From: Cohnella panacarvi Gsoil 349 | GTDB lineage: Bacteria > Bacillota > Bacilli > Paenibacillales > Paenibacillaceae | Assembly: GCF_000515335.1 (NCBI RefSeq) | Contig: NZ_KI911563.1 | Span: 201,735 to 265,734 of the forward strand | Length of the DNA stretch: 64,000 nucleotides | Direction of reading: 5' to 3' | Part shown: piece by piece, positions 57,592 through 64,000 of the stretch | Layout of the letters: each line of letters starts with the position of its first letter | How positions within the stretch are numbered: position 1 is the first letter of the stretch | The notes under the pieces: generated by a model | Seen by the model: the letters and a program-made list of their open reading frames with translations, nothing else | Database searches by the model: none | Told to the model about the DNA's origin: nothing | Made by a program: the position numbers and the translations under genes

Positions 57592-58920
57592 ATGCAAGAG
57601 AAAGTCAACGTCGTCACGCTGGGCTGCGAGAAAAACTTGGTCGATTCGGAGATCATGTCGGGACTCGTTCATGCGCGAGGCTATACACTCGTCGATAAAC
57701 CGGAAGACGCAACGGTCGTCATCGTCAATACGTGCGGCTTCATTGACGCGGCCAAAGAGGAATCCGTGAATACGATTCTAAACCTTGCGGAGCTCAAAGA
57801 TACCGCTAGACTGAAGGCGCTCATCGTATCGGGCTGCCTTACGCAAAGATATAAACAGGAATTAATGAAGGAAATGCCCGAAATCGACGGCATCGTCGGC
57901 ACGGGCGATTTTCATCGCATTAACGATATTATTGACGAAGCGCTAGGCGGGAAGAAACCCGTCTATGTCGGCAATCCCGTATTCAACTACGAGGAAACGC
58001 TGCCCCGCCTGTTGTCCACGCCTCGGCATACCGCATACGTGAAGATCGCCGAAGGCTGCGACAACGCTTGCACGTTCTGCAGCATCCCGATCATGCGCGG
58101 GAAGTTCCGAAGCCGGTCGATCGAATCGATCCTCTCGGAAGTCAAGCAGCTCGCGGAGCAAGGCGTCAAAGAGATCAGCCTGATCGCGCAGGACTCCACG
58201 AATTACGGCACGGATCTTTACGAGGGTTTCAAGCTGCCCGACCTGATGAACCGCGTGTGCGAAGTGGAAGGGATCGAGTGGGTTCGCTTGCATTACGCGT
58301 ATCCGGGCTTCTTCACGGACGAACTGATCGAGACGATCGCTTCGAATCCGAAAATTTGCAAATACATCGATATGCCTCTTCAGCATAGCGAGGATGCGAT
58401 CTTGAAACGGATGCGCAGGCCGGGCCGCCAGCGCGACGTTCGCGAGTTAATCTCGCGCATTCGCGCCCGCATTCCGGACGTCGCACTCCGTACATCGATG
58501 ATCGTCGGATTTCCGGGAGAGACGGAAGAAGAGTTCGAGAAGCTGTGCGATTTCGTACGGGAGATGAAATTCGACCGCCTTGGCGTATTCGCCTACTCTC
58601 AAGAGGAGGACACGCCTGCGAACCGATTGCCGAACCAATTGTCGGACGAAGCGAAGCAGCATCGTGCGCACACGTTGATGGAAGTCCAGCGAGAAGTCGC
58701 TCAAAGCAACAGCGCCAAATACGTCGGCCGCACGCTGGACGTCCTCGTCGAACGCTACGACGGGCGAAGCGACGTGTATATCGGCCGCAGCCAGTATGAC
58801 GCACCCGAAGTCGACGGCGAAGTGTACGTGTCCGGCATTCGGACGGAGCTCGGCGAAATTCGCAAAGTGCGTATTACCCACGCTTACGAATACGATCTGT
58901 CAGGGGAGGGAATCGCATGA
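57592..58920 (+). CDS. rimO: Ribosomal protein S12 methylthiotransferase RimO
   Basis: Radical-SAM enzyme that methylthiolates Asp in ribosomal protein S12. 442 residues: N-terminal UPF0004 domain with its Cys ligands (LGCEKN, NTCGF, SGCLTQ), radical-SAM cluster C156-x3-C160-x2-C163 (GCDNACTFC), and a C-terminal TRAM-like domain (about 375-440). IPIMRGKFRSR after the cluster and LGVFAYSQEEDTPA near 330 are typical of RimO rather than MiaB. Overlaps pgsA by 4 bases. Confidence 0.95.
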   Translation: MQEKVNVVTLGCEKNLVDSEIMSGLVHARGYTLVDKPEDATVVIVNTCGFIDAAKEESVNTILNLAELKDTARLKALIVSGCLTQRYKQELMKEMPEIDGIVGTGDFHRINDIIDEALGGKKPVYVGNPVFNYEETLPRLLSTPRHTAYVKIAEGCDNACTFCSIPIMRGKFRSRSIESILSEVKQLAEQGVKEISLIAQDSTNYGTDLYEGFKLPDLMNRVCEVEGIEWVRLHYAYPGFFTDELIETIASNPKICKYIDMPLQHSEDAILKRMRRPGRQRDVRELISRIRARIPDVALRTSMIVGFPGETEEEFEKLCDFVREMKFDRLGVFAYSQEEDTPANRLPNQLSDEAKQHRAHTLMEVQREVAQSNSAKYVGRTLDVLVERYDGRSDVYIGRSQYDAPEVDGEVYVSGIRTELGEIRKVRITHAYEYDLSGEGIA

Positions 58921-59492
58921 ATCTCGCTAACCGAATCACGCTCGCGCGTATTTTCCTCGTTCCGATCATGACGTTCTTCCTGCTCGTTAAGCTGGACGTC
59001 GATCCGCTGACGATCGGCAACTATTCGATCACTTGGAATCAAGTGTTCGCCACGCTGCTATTCATCATCGCGGCGAGCACGGACGGCTTGGACGGGTACA
59101 TCGCCCGCAAGCGCAAAATCGTCACGAACCTCGGCAAGCTGCTCGATCCGCTCGCGGATAAACTATTGGTGGCGGCCGTTCTTATTTCTCTCGTCGAAAT
59201 CGATAAGTTGGACGCTTGGGTCGCGATCATTATCATTAGCCGCGAATGGGCCGTTACCGGTCTTCGCCAGGTCGCGCTGCTCGACGGCACCGTCATGGCG
59301 GCGAGCAAGTGGGGCAAATGGAAGACGGCGGTCCAGATCACGATGATCATCGTCATCCTGCTCAACAACTTCCCGTTCAATTTCATCGATCTTCAAATGG
59401 ACGTCGTCACGATCTGGGCCGCGGTTGCCATTACCGTCTATTCCGGAATCGATTATTTCGTCAAAAACAAAAATTTGATCCCGGTCGATTGA
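58917..59492 (+). CDS. pgsA: Phosphatidylglycerophosphate synthase
   Basis: Makes phosphatidylglycerophosphate from CDP-diacylglycerol and glycerol 3-phosphate. 191 residues with several membrane helices and the CDP-alcohol motif (STDGLDGYIARKRK then GKLLDPLADKLL, about residues 58-83). Start overlaps rimO (ATGA). Confidence 0.96.
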   Translation: MNLANRITLARIFLVPIMTFFLLVKLDVDPLTIGNYSITWNQVFATLLFIIAASTDGLDGYIARKRKIVTNLGKLLDPLADKLLVAAVLISLVEIDKLDAWVAIIIISREWAVTGLRQVALLDGTVMAASKWGKWKTAVQITMIIVILLNNFPFNFIDLQMDVVTIWAAVAITVYSGIDYFVKNKNLIPVD

Positions 59493-59529
59493 TCGGCCGC
59501 GGGTCGTATAACGAGGTGCGGAGAAGCGC

Positions 59530-60786
59530 ATGAGAGCAGAGATCATTGCCGTCGGCACGGAACTGCTCCTCGGTCAAATCGTAAACACGAACGCCCAGTA
59601 TCTGTCGAGAGGGTTGGCAGAGCTGGGCATTGATGTTTATTATCAGACCGTGGTGGGAGATAACAAGGAGCGTATCATTCAAGCGATCGAGATCGGGCGA
59701 GGGAGAGCGGACCTGCTCGTGTTCACCGGAGGCCTCGGTCCGACGATGGACGACTTGACCCGCGACGCGCTCGCGGAATACTTAAAGCGGGGCGTAGAGC
59801 TTCACGAACCGACGATGGATAAAATTACGGCGATGTTCGCCGGACGCGGCGGCAGTTTCGTGGAAAGCAACCGTCGTCAGGCGCTGTTGGTCGAGGGAGC
59901 CGCTCCGCTTCGCAACGATACGGGGCTGGCCGTCGGCAACGCGCTTAGCGAGGACGGCACGCATTACTTGCTGTTGCCCGGGCCGCCGCGCGAGATGAAG
60001 CCGATGTTCGCGAACGACGGAACGGCCTGGCTGAAATCATTGCTAGGCGAAGCCGATACGCTGCACTCGGCCATGCTGAAGTTCGCCGGCATCGGCGAGT
60101 CGGGCCTGGAGGACTTGTTGATCGATCTCATACGCGAGCAGCAGGATCCGACGATCGCTCCTTACGCGGCGGAAGGCGAAGTAACGATCCGAGTATCGAC
60201 GAAAGCGGCGACCGCGGAAGAAGCGGCTCGCAAGCTGGAACCGACGCTTACGGAGATCCGTTCGCGCACGCCGCGTCATCTGTACGCGGAGGAAGATATC
60301 CCGATCGAAGCGGCCGTCATCCGCTTGCTGGCGTCCCAGCGGCGTACGGTGACGCTCGCGGAAAGCTGCACGGGCGGGATGGTCGCTTCTATGCTGACGA
60401 CCGTACCGGGCAGCGCGGATGCGTTCCTCGGCGGCGTAGTCAGCTACAGTAATTTGGTGAAGCATCGCGCGCTGGATGTTCCCGCGAGTTTGCTCGAAGG
60501 CGACAATGCTCCGGGCGCGGTAAGCTCTGAGACGGCTGTCGCAATGGCCGAGGGCGCACGAAAGCTGGCGGACGCCGACTTCGCGTTGTCGATTACGGGC
60601 GTCGCCGGTCCCGCTTCTTCCGAGGGCAAGCCGGTCGGACTCGTGTTCGTTGGTCTGGCGGAGCGGGACAAGGAGACTCGGGTCGTGCAGCTTCAACTGT
60701 CGGGCGACCGCCAAGGCATTCGTATTCGCGCGTCGAAGCGGGCTCTATATATGCTGTGGTTGGCTCTTACCGGACGGGGCGAGTGA
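59530..60786 (+). CDS. cinA: CinA, competence/damage-inducible protein
   Basis: 418 residues. N-terminal MoCF-type domain (GTELLLGQIVNTNAQYLS; LVFTGGLGPTMDDLTRDA) with an ADP-ribose pyrophosphatase-type role reported in relatives, and a C-terminal NMN deamidase (PncC) domain (LAESCTGGMVASMLT near 276-290; SITGVAGP). Upstream of recA as in Bacillus and Streptococcus, where it is co-expressed with recA in competence. Here repeats and a terminator separate it from recA. Confidence 0.95.
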   Translation: MRAEIIAVGTELLLGQIVNTNAQYLSRGLAELGIDVYYQTVVGDNKERIIQAIEIGRGRADLLVFTGGLGPTMDDLTRDALAEYLKRGVELHEPTMDKITAMFAGRGGSFVESNRRQALLVEGAAPLRNDTGLAVGNALSEDGTHYLLLPGPPREMKPMFANDGTAWLKSLLGEADTLHSAMLKFAGIGESGLEDLLIDLIREQQDPTIAPYAAEGEVTIRVSTKAATAEEAARKLEPTLTEIRSRTPRHLYAEEDIPIEAAVIRLLASQRRTVTLAESCTGGMVASMLTTVPGSADAFLGGVVSYSNLVKHRALDVPASLLEGDNAPGAVSSETAVAMAEGARKLADADFALSITGVAGPASSEGKPVGLVFVGLAERDKETRVVQLQLSGDRQGIRIRASKRALYMLWLALTGRGE

Positions 60787-60835
60787 CAGGCCGGTAGTTG
60801 AGGTTGCTTCGGTCGATCAGTGGTGTCCCGGTTCA

Positions 60836-60913
60836 GCGCTTATGGCTATTATCCCCTCGGGTCAGGGGGTGTCGCATGGCGGCGCTTATGGCTATTATCC
60901 CCTCGGGTCAGGG
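60836..60913 (+). repeat. Two identical 32-bp direct repeats upstream of recA
   Basis: GCGCTTATGGCTATTATCCC then CTCGGGTCAGGG at 60836-60867 and again at 60882-60913, with 14 bases between. Each matches the island's terminal repeats (26 of 30 bases to the right copy, 25 of 30 to the left). Too few and too far from any cas gene to be CRISPR. Confidence 0.88.
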
Positions 60914-61051
60914 CTAGGAACGGTCGCGGGGTGCGGTTGTAGTTGTCAGACGTAAAAAGCGAGAAAGCGTTCACAAATTTGACATAAAAGATAGAAACGC
61001 GAAGCTTGTCAACTTATGTAGGGTATGATAAAGTTTTGTTGAAAGTTTCGG
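60914..61051. other. Non-coding region before recA
   Basis: No gene. Contains TTGTCA (61006-61011) with TATGAT (61024-61029) at a poor 12-base spacing, which could only be a promoter if the true -10 is GATAAA nearby. The region from the direct repeats to the recA start has no open frame with a ribosome site. Confidence 0.4.
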
Positions 61052-61091
61052 AAGAACCGGGGCGAAGAGAACTTTGCTTCGGTTCTTTTTT
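61052..61091 (+). terminator. Terminator-like hairpin upstream of recA
   Basis: AAGAACCGGGGCGAA pairs (one mismatch, one bulge) with TTGCTTCGGTTCTT and is followed by TTTTTT. It would stop transcripts coming from cinA before the recA promoter. Confidence 0.8.
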
Positions 61092-61102
61092 CGAAATAAA
61101 AT

Positions 61103-61116
61103 CGAACAAATGTTCT
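61103..61116 (+). promoter_or_regulatory. LexA (SOS) box of recA
   Basis: CGAACAAATGTTCT matches the Bacillus LexA consensus CGAACRNRYGTTYC at 13 of 14 positions and lies 8 bases before the -35 box. Confidence 0.88.
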
Positions 61117-61124
61117 CAAAATGC

Positions 61125-61153
61125 TTGGCAAACGTCTATAAACAGAGTATGAT
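61125..61153 (+). promoter_or_regulatory. recA promoter
   Basis: TTGGCA (61125-61130), 17 bases, TATGAT (61148-61153). Confidence 0.78.
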
Positions 61154-61184
61154 TAAACTATTAAAGAATAAGGATGTGGGTGTG

Positions 61185-62243
61185 TTGTCAGATCGTCGCG
61201 CCGCATTAGACATGGCTTTGCGCCAGATCGAGAAGCAATTCGGCAAAGGTTCGATTATGAAGCTCGGAGAGAACGCGCAATTACAAGTGGAGACGTCCTC
61301 TAGCGGCGTACTGGCACTCGATATCGCCCTCGGAATCGGCGGATTCCCGCGCGGTAGAATTATAGAAGTATACGGACCGGAATCGTCCGGTAAGACTACG
61401 GTCGCGCTTCACGCGATCGCGGAAGTTCAACGTAACGGCGGCCAAGCGGCGTTCATCGACGCCGAGCATGCGCTCGATCCGATCTACGCGAGAAACCTCG
61501 GCGTCAACATCGACGAGCTGCTGCTCTCGCAACCGGACACGGGCGAACAAGCGCTCGAAATCGCGGAAGCGCTCGTCCGCAGCGGCGCCGTCGACATTAT
61601 CGTCGTTGACTCGGTAGCCGCGCTCGTACCGAAAGCGGAGATCGAAGGCGACATGGGCGATTCGTTCGTCGGCTTGCAAGCTCGCTTGATGTCCCAAGCG
61701 ATGCGTAAGCTTTCCGGCGCGATCAGCAAGTCGAAGGCAATCGCGATCTTCATCAACCAGCTGCGGGAGAAAGTCGGCGTTATGTTCGGCAATCCCGAGA
61801 CGACGCCGGGCGGACGCGCGTTGAAGTTCTATGCGAGCGTACGACTTGACGTTCGCCGCGTAGAATCGATTAAGCAAGGCAACGATGTCGTCGGCAACCG
61901 CACGAAGATTAAGGTCGTTAAGAATAAAGTCGCGCCTCCGTTCAAGCAAGCGGACGTTGACATTATGTACGGCGAAGGTATCTCCAAGGAAGGCAGCATT
62001 ATCGATATCGGCGCCGAGCAAGATATCGTTCAGAAGAGCGGCGCATGGTTCTCCTTCGAAGGCGAACGTCTCGGTCAAGGCCGCGAGAACGCCAAGCAAT
62101 ATTTGAAGGATCATTCGGAAATCAGCTCGAAGATCGAGAAGAACATCCGCGACTTATTGCTCAGTTCATCTGCTACGGCTAAAGCGGCTTCCGCGGCGAG
62201 CAGCGCGGACGACGACGATGACACGGAGTTTGGCGAAGAATAA
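61185..62243 (+). CDS. recA: Recombinase RecA
   Basis: DNA strand-exchange protein and co-protease for LexA self-cleavage. 352 residues; Walker A GPESSGKT at residues 64-71, [27 protein letters not shown] and the loop L2 region [18 protein letters not shown]-terminal acidic tail ([11 protein letters not shown]) is normal. TTG at 61185 begins the usual [20 protein letters not shown] at 61182 is also possible. Promoter and SOS box lie upstream. Confidence 0.98.
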   Translation: MSDRRAALDMALRQIEKQFGKGSIMKLGENAQLQVETSSSGVLALDIALGIGGFPRGRIIEVYGPESSGKTTVALHAIAEVQRNGGQAAFIDAEHALDPIYARNLGVNIDELLLSQPDTGEQALEIAEALVRSGAVDIIVVDSVAALVPKAEIEGDMGDSFVGLQARLMSQAMRKLSGAISKSKAIAIFINQLREKVGVMFGNPETTPGGRALKFYASVRLDVRRVESIKQGNDVVGNRTKIKVVKNKVAPPFKQADVDIMYGEGISKEGSIIDIGAEQDIVQKSGAWFSFEGERLGQGRENAKQYLKDHSEISSKIEKNIRDLLLSSSATAKAASAASSADDDDDTEFGEE

Positions 62244-62267
62244 TGCAGAACCGACATATATAAACAG

Positions 62268-62300
62268 CTAGCGGCCTAACGTGCCGCTATTTGTTTTTTT
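62268..62300 (+). terminator. Terminator after recA
   Basis: TAGCGGC-CTAACGT-GCCGCTA (62269-62289), then TTTGTTTTTTT. Confidence 0.87.
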
Positions 62301-62330
62301 ATCGATTTTCGGACAAAAGGGGGCGGCATA

Positions 62331-63269
62331 ATGAACGGGAAGCGGACGGGAAGAAGCTACGACTATCGGAAAGCGGTAGAAGAGCAACAGGAAGCCGCGA
62401 CTGATCCGCGTACGGTCATTGGGGCGACTGTCGTTTCGGTTGAAGCGCATTTGCGGCGGTCGATGATGTATCGAATTACGTTGAAGCTCGAATACGAAGA
62501 GGATACCGATCCTGACCTGACGGGATATTGGCCCAAGGATGCAGAGGATACGTACTCGAAGCCCATAATAGAAAAGTCGTTCGAGTCGTGGACGGACGAG
62601 GTGGACGCGCTGATCGCCAGCGCGCAGACAGCAACGGAACCGGGAGAAGCGGTACTGACGATCCACGAAGATACGCTTGTCGGATGGCGGTTGCTCAAGG
62701 GCAAGCAATTGACGGCGGGGGAGTACGCCAAGCTGCTCGAAGAAGAGCAGAAGGAGGAGGCGTACCGCGCCGCGCTTGGAATGCTCGAACGGAAAGCGCG
62801 TACGACGGCGGAGCTGTCACGTGCGTTAAAGCGCAAAGGCTTCGCGCAAGAGGCGATCGCCGGCTGCATGGAACGGCTTCGAACGAATCGCATGGTCGAC
62901 GATTCCGCGTTCGCGCGCAGATTCGCGGAGCAGCGTGCGGCTAACCAGCGCAAAGGGCGGATGCTCATTCGCCAGGAGTTGCTGCAGCGCGGCGTCGCGA
63001 AGCCTGAGATCGAGCAAGCGATCGGAGCGATCGAGCCGGAAATCGAGCAGCAGTCGGCGCTCGCGCTCGCGCGCAAGAAGTGGCCGTCGGTCAAAGGCAA
63101 CGACCGGGAACGCAAGCAGAAGTTAATGGCGATGCTCATGAGACGAGGCTACACGGGCTCCGTCGCCCGGTCGGCTGCGCAACAGGCCGCCTCGGAAACG
63201 GACGGCGGCAGGCACGGCGACGACGATGCGGAGTGGATCGATAGCGATTACGATGAAACGTTCGAATAG
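62331..63269 (+). CDS. recX: RecX regulatory protein with N-terminal insertion
   Basis: Inhibits RecA filament growth. 312 residues; the RecX helical repeats occupy about residues 140-280 (AALGMLERKARTTAELSRAL, ARRFAEQRAANQRKGRMLI). The N-terminal domain is split by an extra segment of about 45-50 residues (about 60-108, from EDTDPDLTGYWPKDAED to TATEPGEA) between VEAHLRRSMMYRITLKLEY and VLTIHEDTLVGWRLLKGKQ; its start coincides with a 17-base exact copy of the island repeat. C-terminus has an acidic tail (DDDAEWIDSDYDETFE) whose coding sequence is duplicated downstream. Confidence 0.9.
   Translation: MNGKRTGRSYDYRKAVEEQQEAATDPRTVIGATVVSVEAHLRRSMMYRITLKLEYEEDTDPDLTGYWPKDAEDTYSKPIIEKSFESWTDEVDALIASAQTATEPGEAVLTIHEDTLVGWRLLKGKQLTAGEYAKLLEEEQKEEAYRAALGMLERKARTTAELSRALKRKGFAQEAIAGCMERLRTNRMVDDSAFARRFAEQRAANQRKGRMLIRQELLQRGVAKPEIEQAIGAIEPEIEQQSALALARKKWPSVKGNDRERKQKLMAMLMRRGYTGSVARSAAQQAASETDGGRHGDDDAEWIDSDYDETFE
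62511..62527 (+). repeat. Exact 17-base copy of the island repeat inside recX
   Basis: CCTGACCTGACGGGATA, identical to bases 39610-39626 of the right terminal repeat; the next bases TTGGCCCAAGG resemble ATAACCATAAGG there. It encodes part of the recX insertion (DPDLTGYWPK). Confidence 0.7.
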
Positions 63270-63372
63270 ACGCACCTTCGCCCGATCGGCTGCGCAGGCG
63301 GTGCAGGTTGAATTGGAAGCGGACGACGGCAGGAATAGCGATGACGATGCGGAGCGGAGCGATAGCCGTTGC
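63164..63372 (+). repeat. Tandem duplication of the recX 3' end
   Basis: Bases 63164-63251 and 63279-63372 are diverged copies: CGCCCGGTCGGCTGCGCA against CGCCCGATCGGCTGCGCA, and GACGATGCGGAG in both, with a 6-base length difference between. Copy one encodes the end of RecX (ARSAAQ...DDDAE); copy two lies after the stop. Confidence 0.8.
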
Positions 63373-63405
63373 GAGGGCTCTCTCGAGCGGATGCAAACCG
63401 CTTAA
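63253..63405 (+). pseudogene. Duplicated recX tail, 50-codon open frame
   Basis: An ATG at 63253 (overlapping the recX end in another frame) reads MKRSNRRTFARSAAQ then VELEADDGRNSDDDAERSD and stops at 63405. It contains the same ARSAAQ and DDDAE as RecX residues near the C-terminus, so it is a copied fragment of recX, not an independent gene. No good ribosome site; probably not translated. Confidence 0.6.
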
Positions 63406-63489
63406 TCCTCTTTCCGCACGATTCGACGTTGGCCGATGGCAATAGGTTTTGCGGTACTCGGGACAGGGGGCAAGCGCCTTTAACGTGGC
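63406..63489. other. Short intergenic region between recX duplicate and rny promoter
   Basis: No open frame, hairpin or repeat recognised. Confidence 0.5.
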
Positions 63490-63519
63490 TTGACAATCTA
63501 TTTTGGAGAAAGCTACAAT
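63490..63519 (+). promoter_or_regulatory. Promoter of rny
   Basis: TTGACA (63490-63495), 18 bases, TACAAT (63514-63519). Leader of about 180 bases follows, with a possible CGATTT/AAAATCG hairpin at 63550-63570. Confidence 0.75.
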
Positions 63520-63701
63520 GATTTTGTATTAAACTACACTATCCGAGTATCGATTTCCTTCCAAAATCGGAGCCGGATCGCGTTTTTTCGACCTTTAATG
63601 CATTGTTCACACGACTACGAAACGGTTTAGAAACCGGCAATCAAACTGAATAAGTGTCCCCAAGCAACTGCCTTGGTGATGCAACGAGGAGGTGAAAGAC
63701 C

Positions 63702-64000
63702 ATGAACCCTTTAATCTGGGTCTTGATCGTTCTCGTTGTTGGCCTTCTTAGCTTTGGGATCGGTTATTTCGTACGCAAATCCATTGCGGAAGCCAAAATT
63801 TCCAGCGCCGAAACGGCTGCCCGTCAAATTGTCGAGTCCGCTAAGAAAGAAGCCGAAGCGCTTCGCAAAGAGACGGTGCTGGAAGCCAAAGACGAGGTGC
63901 ACAAGCTCCGTAACGAAGCGGAACGCGACATTCGCGAACGCCGCAACGAAATTCAACGTCTAGAACGGCGTTTGCTTCAGAAGGAAGAATCGCTGGACCG
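63702..64000 (+). CDS. rny: Ribonuclease Y (3' end missing)
   Basis: Membrane-bound endoribonuclease that starts mRNA decay in Firmicutes. 99 residues visible: N-terminal membrane anchor (LIWVLIVLVVGLLSFGIGYF, about residues 4-23) and the start of the coiled coil (AEAKISSAETAARQIVESA onward, rich in Glu, Arg and Lys). KH and HD domains lie beyond the window. ATG at 63702 after GAGGAGGTG. The slot after recA is typical. Confidence 0.95.
   Translation, partial: MNPLIWVLIVLVVGLLSFGIGYFVRKSIAEAKISSAETAARQIVESAKKEAEALRKETVLEAKDEVHKLRNEAERDIRERRNEIQRLERRLLQKEESLD

Noticed and set aside
60836-60913. Direct repeats with spacer resembling a CRISPR array
   Set aside because: Only two units, no further repeat beyond 60913, and no cas gene in the window; the repeats match the island ends instead.
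60650-60955. 101-codon open frame over the cinA end and repeats
   Set aside because: Overlaps cinA out of frame and translates the repeats; no ribosome site or domain.

Overview
The window is a continuous piece of chromosome from a GC-rich, motile, endospore-forming Firmicute, most likely Paenibacillaceae (Paenibacillus/Cohnella type). I infer this from gene order (fla/che - rpsB-tsf-pyrH-frr - uppS-cdsA-dxr-rseP-proS-polC - rimP-nusA-infB operon - pnp - dpaAB - spoIIIE - ymf cluster - rimO-pgsA-cinA-recA-rny), which follows Bacillus subtilis with Paenibacillus-like differences: a compact ProRS, a short EF-Ts, a dut gene, a flagellar DUF342 gene, and frequent TTG/GTG starts. Almost every gene is on the plus strand. 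I saw no tRNA, rRNA, CRISPR array or prophage.

Layout. 1-10260: the end of the flagellar/chemotaxis operon (flhG, cheB, cheA, cheW, cheC, cheD, a small membrane protein, sigD, a FapA-type DUF342 protein and three small accessory genes). 10283-13303: translation genes and UMP kinase (rpsB, tsf, pyrH, frr). 13388-23745: cell-envelope and isoprenoid genes (uppS, cdsA, dxr, rseP), then proS and the replicative polymerase polC. 23849-32714: the nusA-infB operon (rimP, nusA, ylxR/rnpM, ylxQ, infB, rbfA, nrnA, truB, ribF) behind a structured leader. 32732-38364: rpsO, pnp, ylxY, mlpA, dut. 38435-39650: one accessory island carrying a transposase-like gene. 39738-44496: dipicolinate and lysine/diaminopimelate genes (dpaA, dpaB, asd, dapG, dapA). 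44597-51218: RNase J, TepA-like protease, ylzJ, ftsK/spoIIIE, sleB-like hydrolase. 51304-58920: ymfF, ymfH, ymfI, ymfJ, ymfK, rodZ/ymfM, yajQ, rimO. 58917-64000: pgsA, cinA, recA, recX and the start of rny.

The most unusual part is the island at 38435-39650. A minus-strand gene encodes a zinc-ribbon protein related to IS1595-family transposases. Its DDE catalytic residues look lost, yet its reading frame is open for 325 codons. Its promoter is a perfect TTGACA-18-TATAAT with a full-consensus LexA (SOS) box in the spacer and a second box just downstream. The gene sits between 42-bp inverted repeats (35/42 identical). The same motif recurs as two identical 32-bp direct repeats just upstream of recA, which has its own LexA box, and a 17-bp exact core of it lies inside an unusual N-terminal insertion of recX. 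A damage-inducible, possibly domesticated transposase and a repeat family clustered at recA-recX therefore occur in one window; that they work together is my inference.

Other points: a structured leader before rimP-nusA, a 13-unit repeat in the IF-2 N-terminus, a probable CTG start codon, a tandem duplication of the recX 3' end, a palindrome inside the polC promoter, and a ylxY deacetylase with degenerate catalytic motifs.
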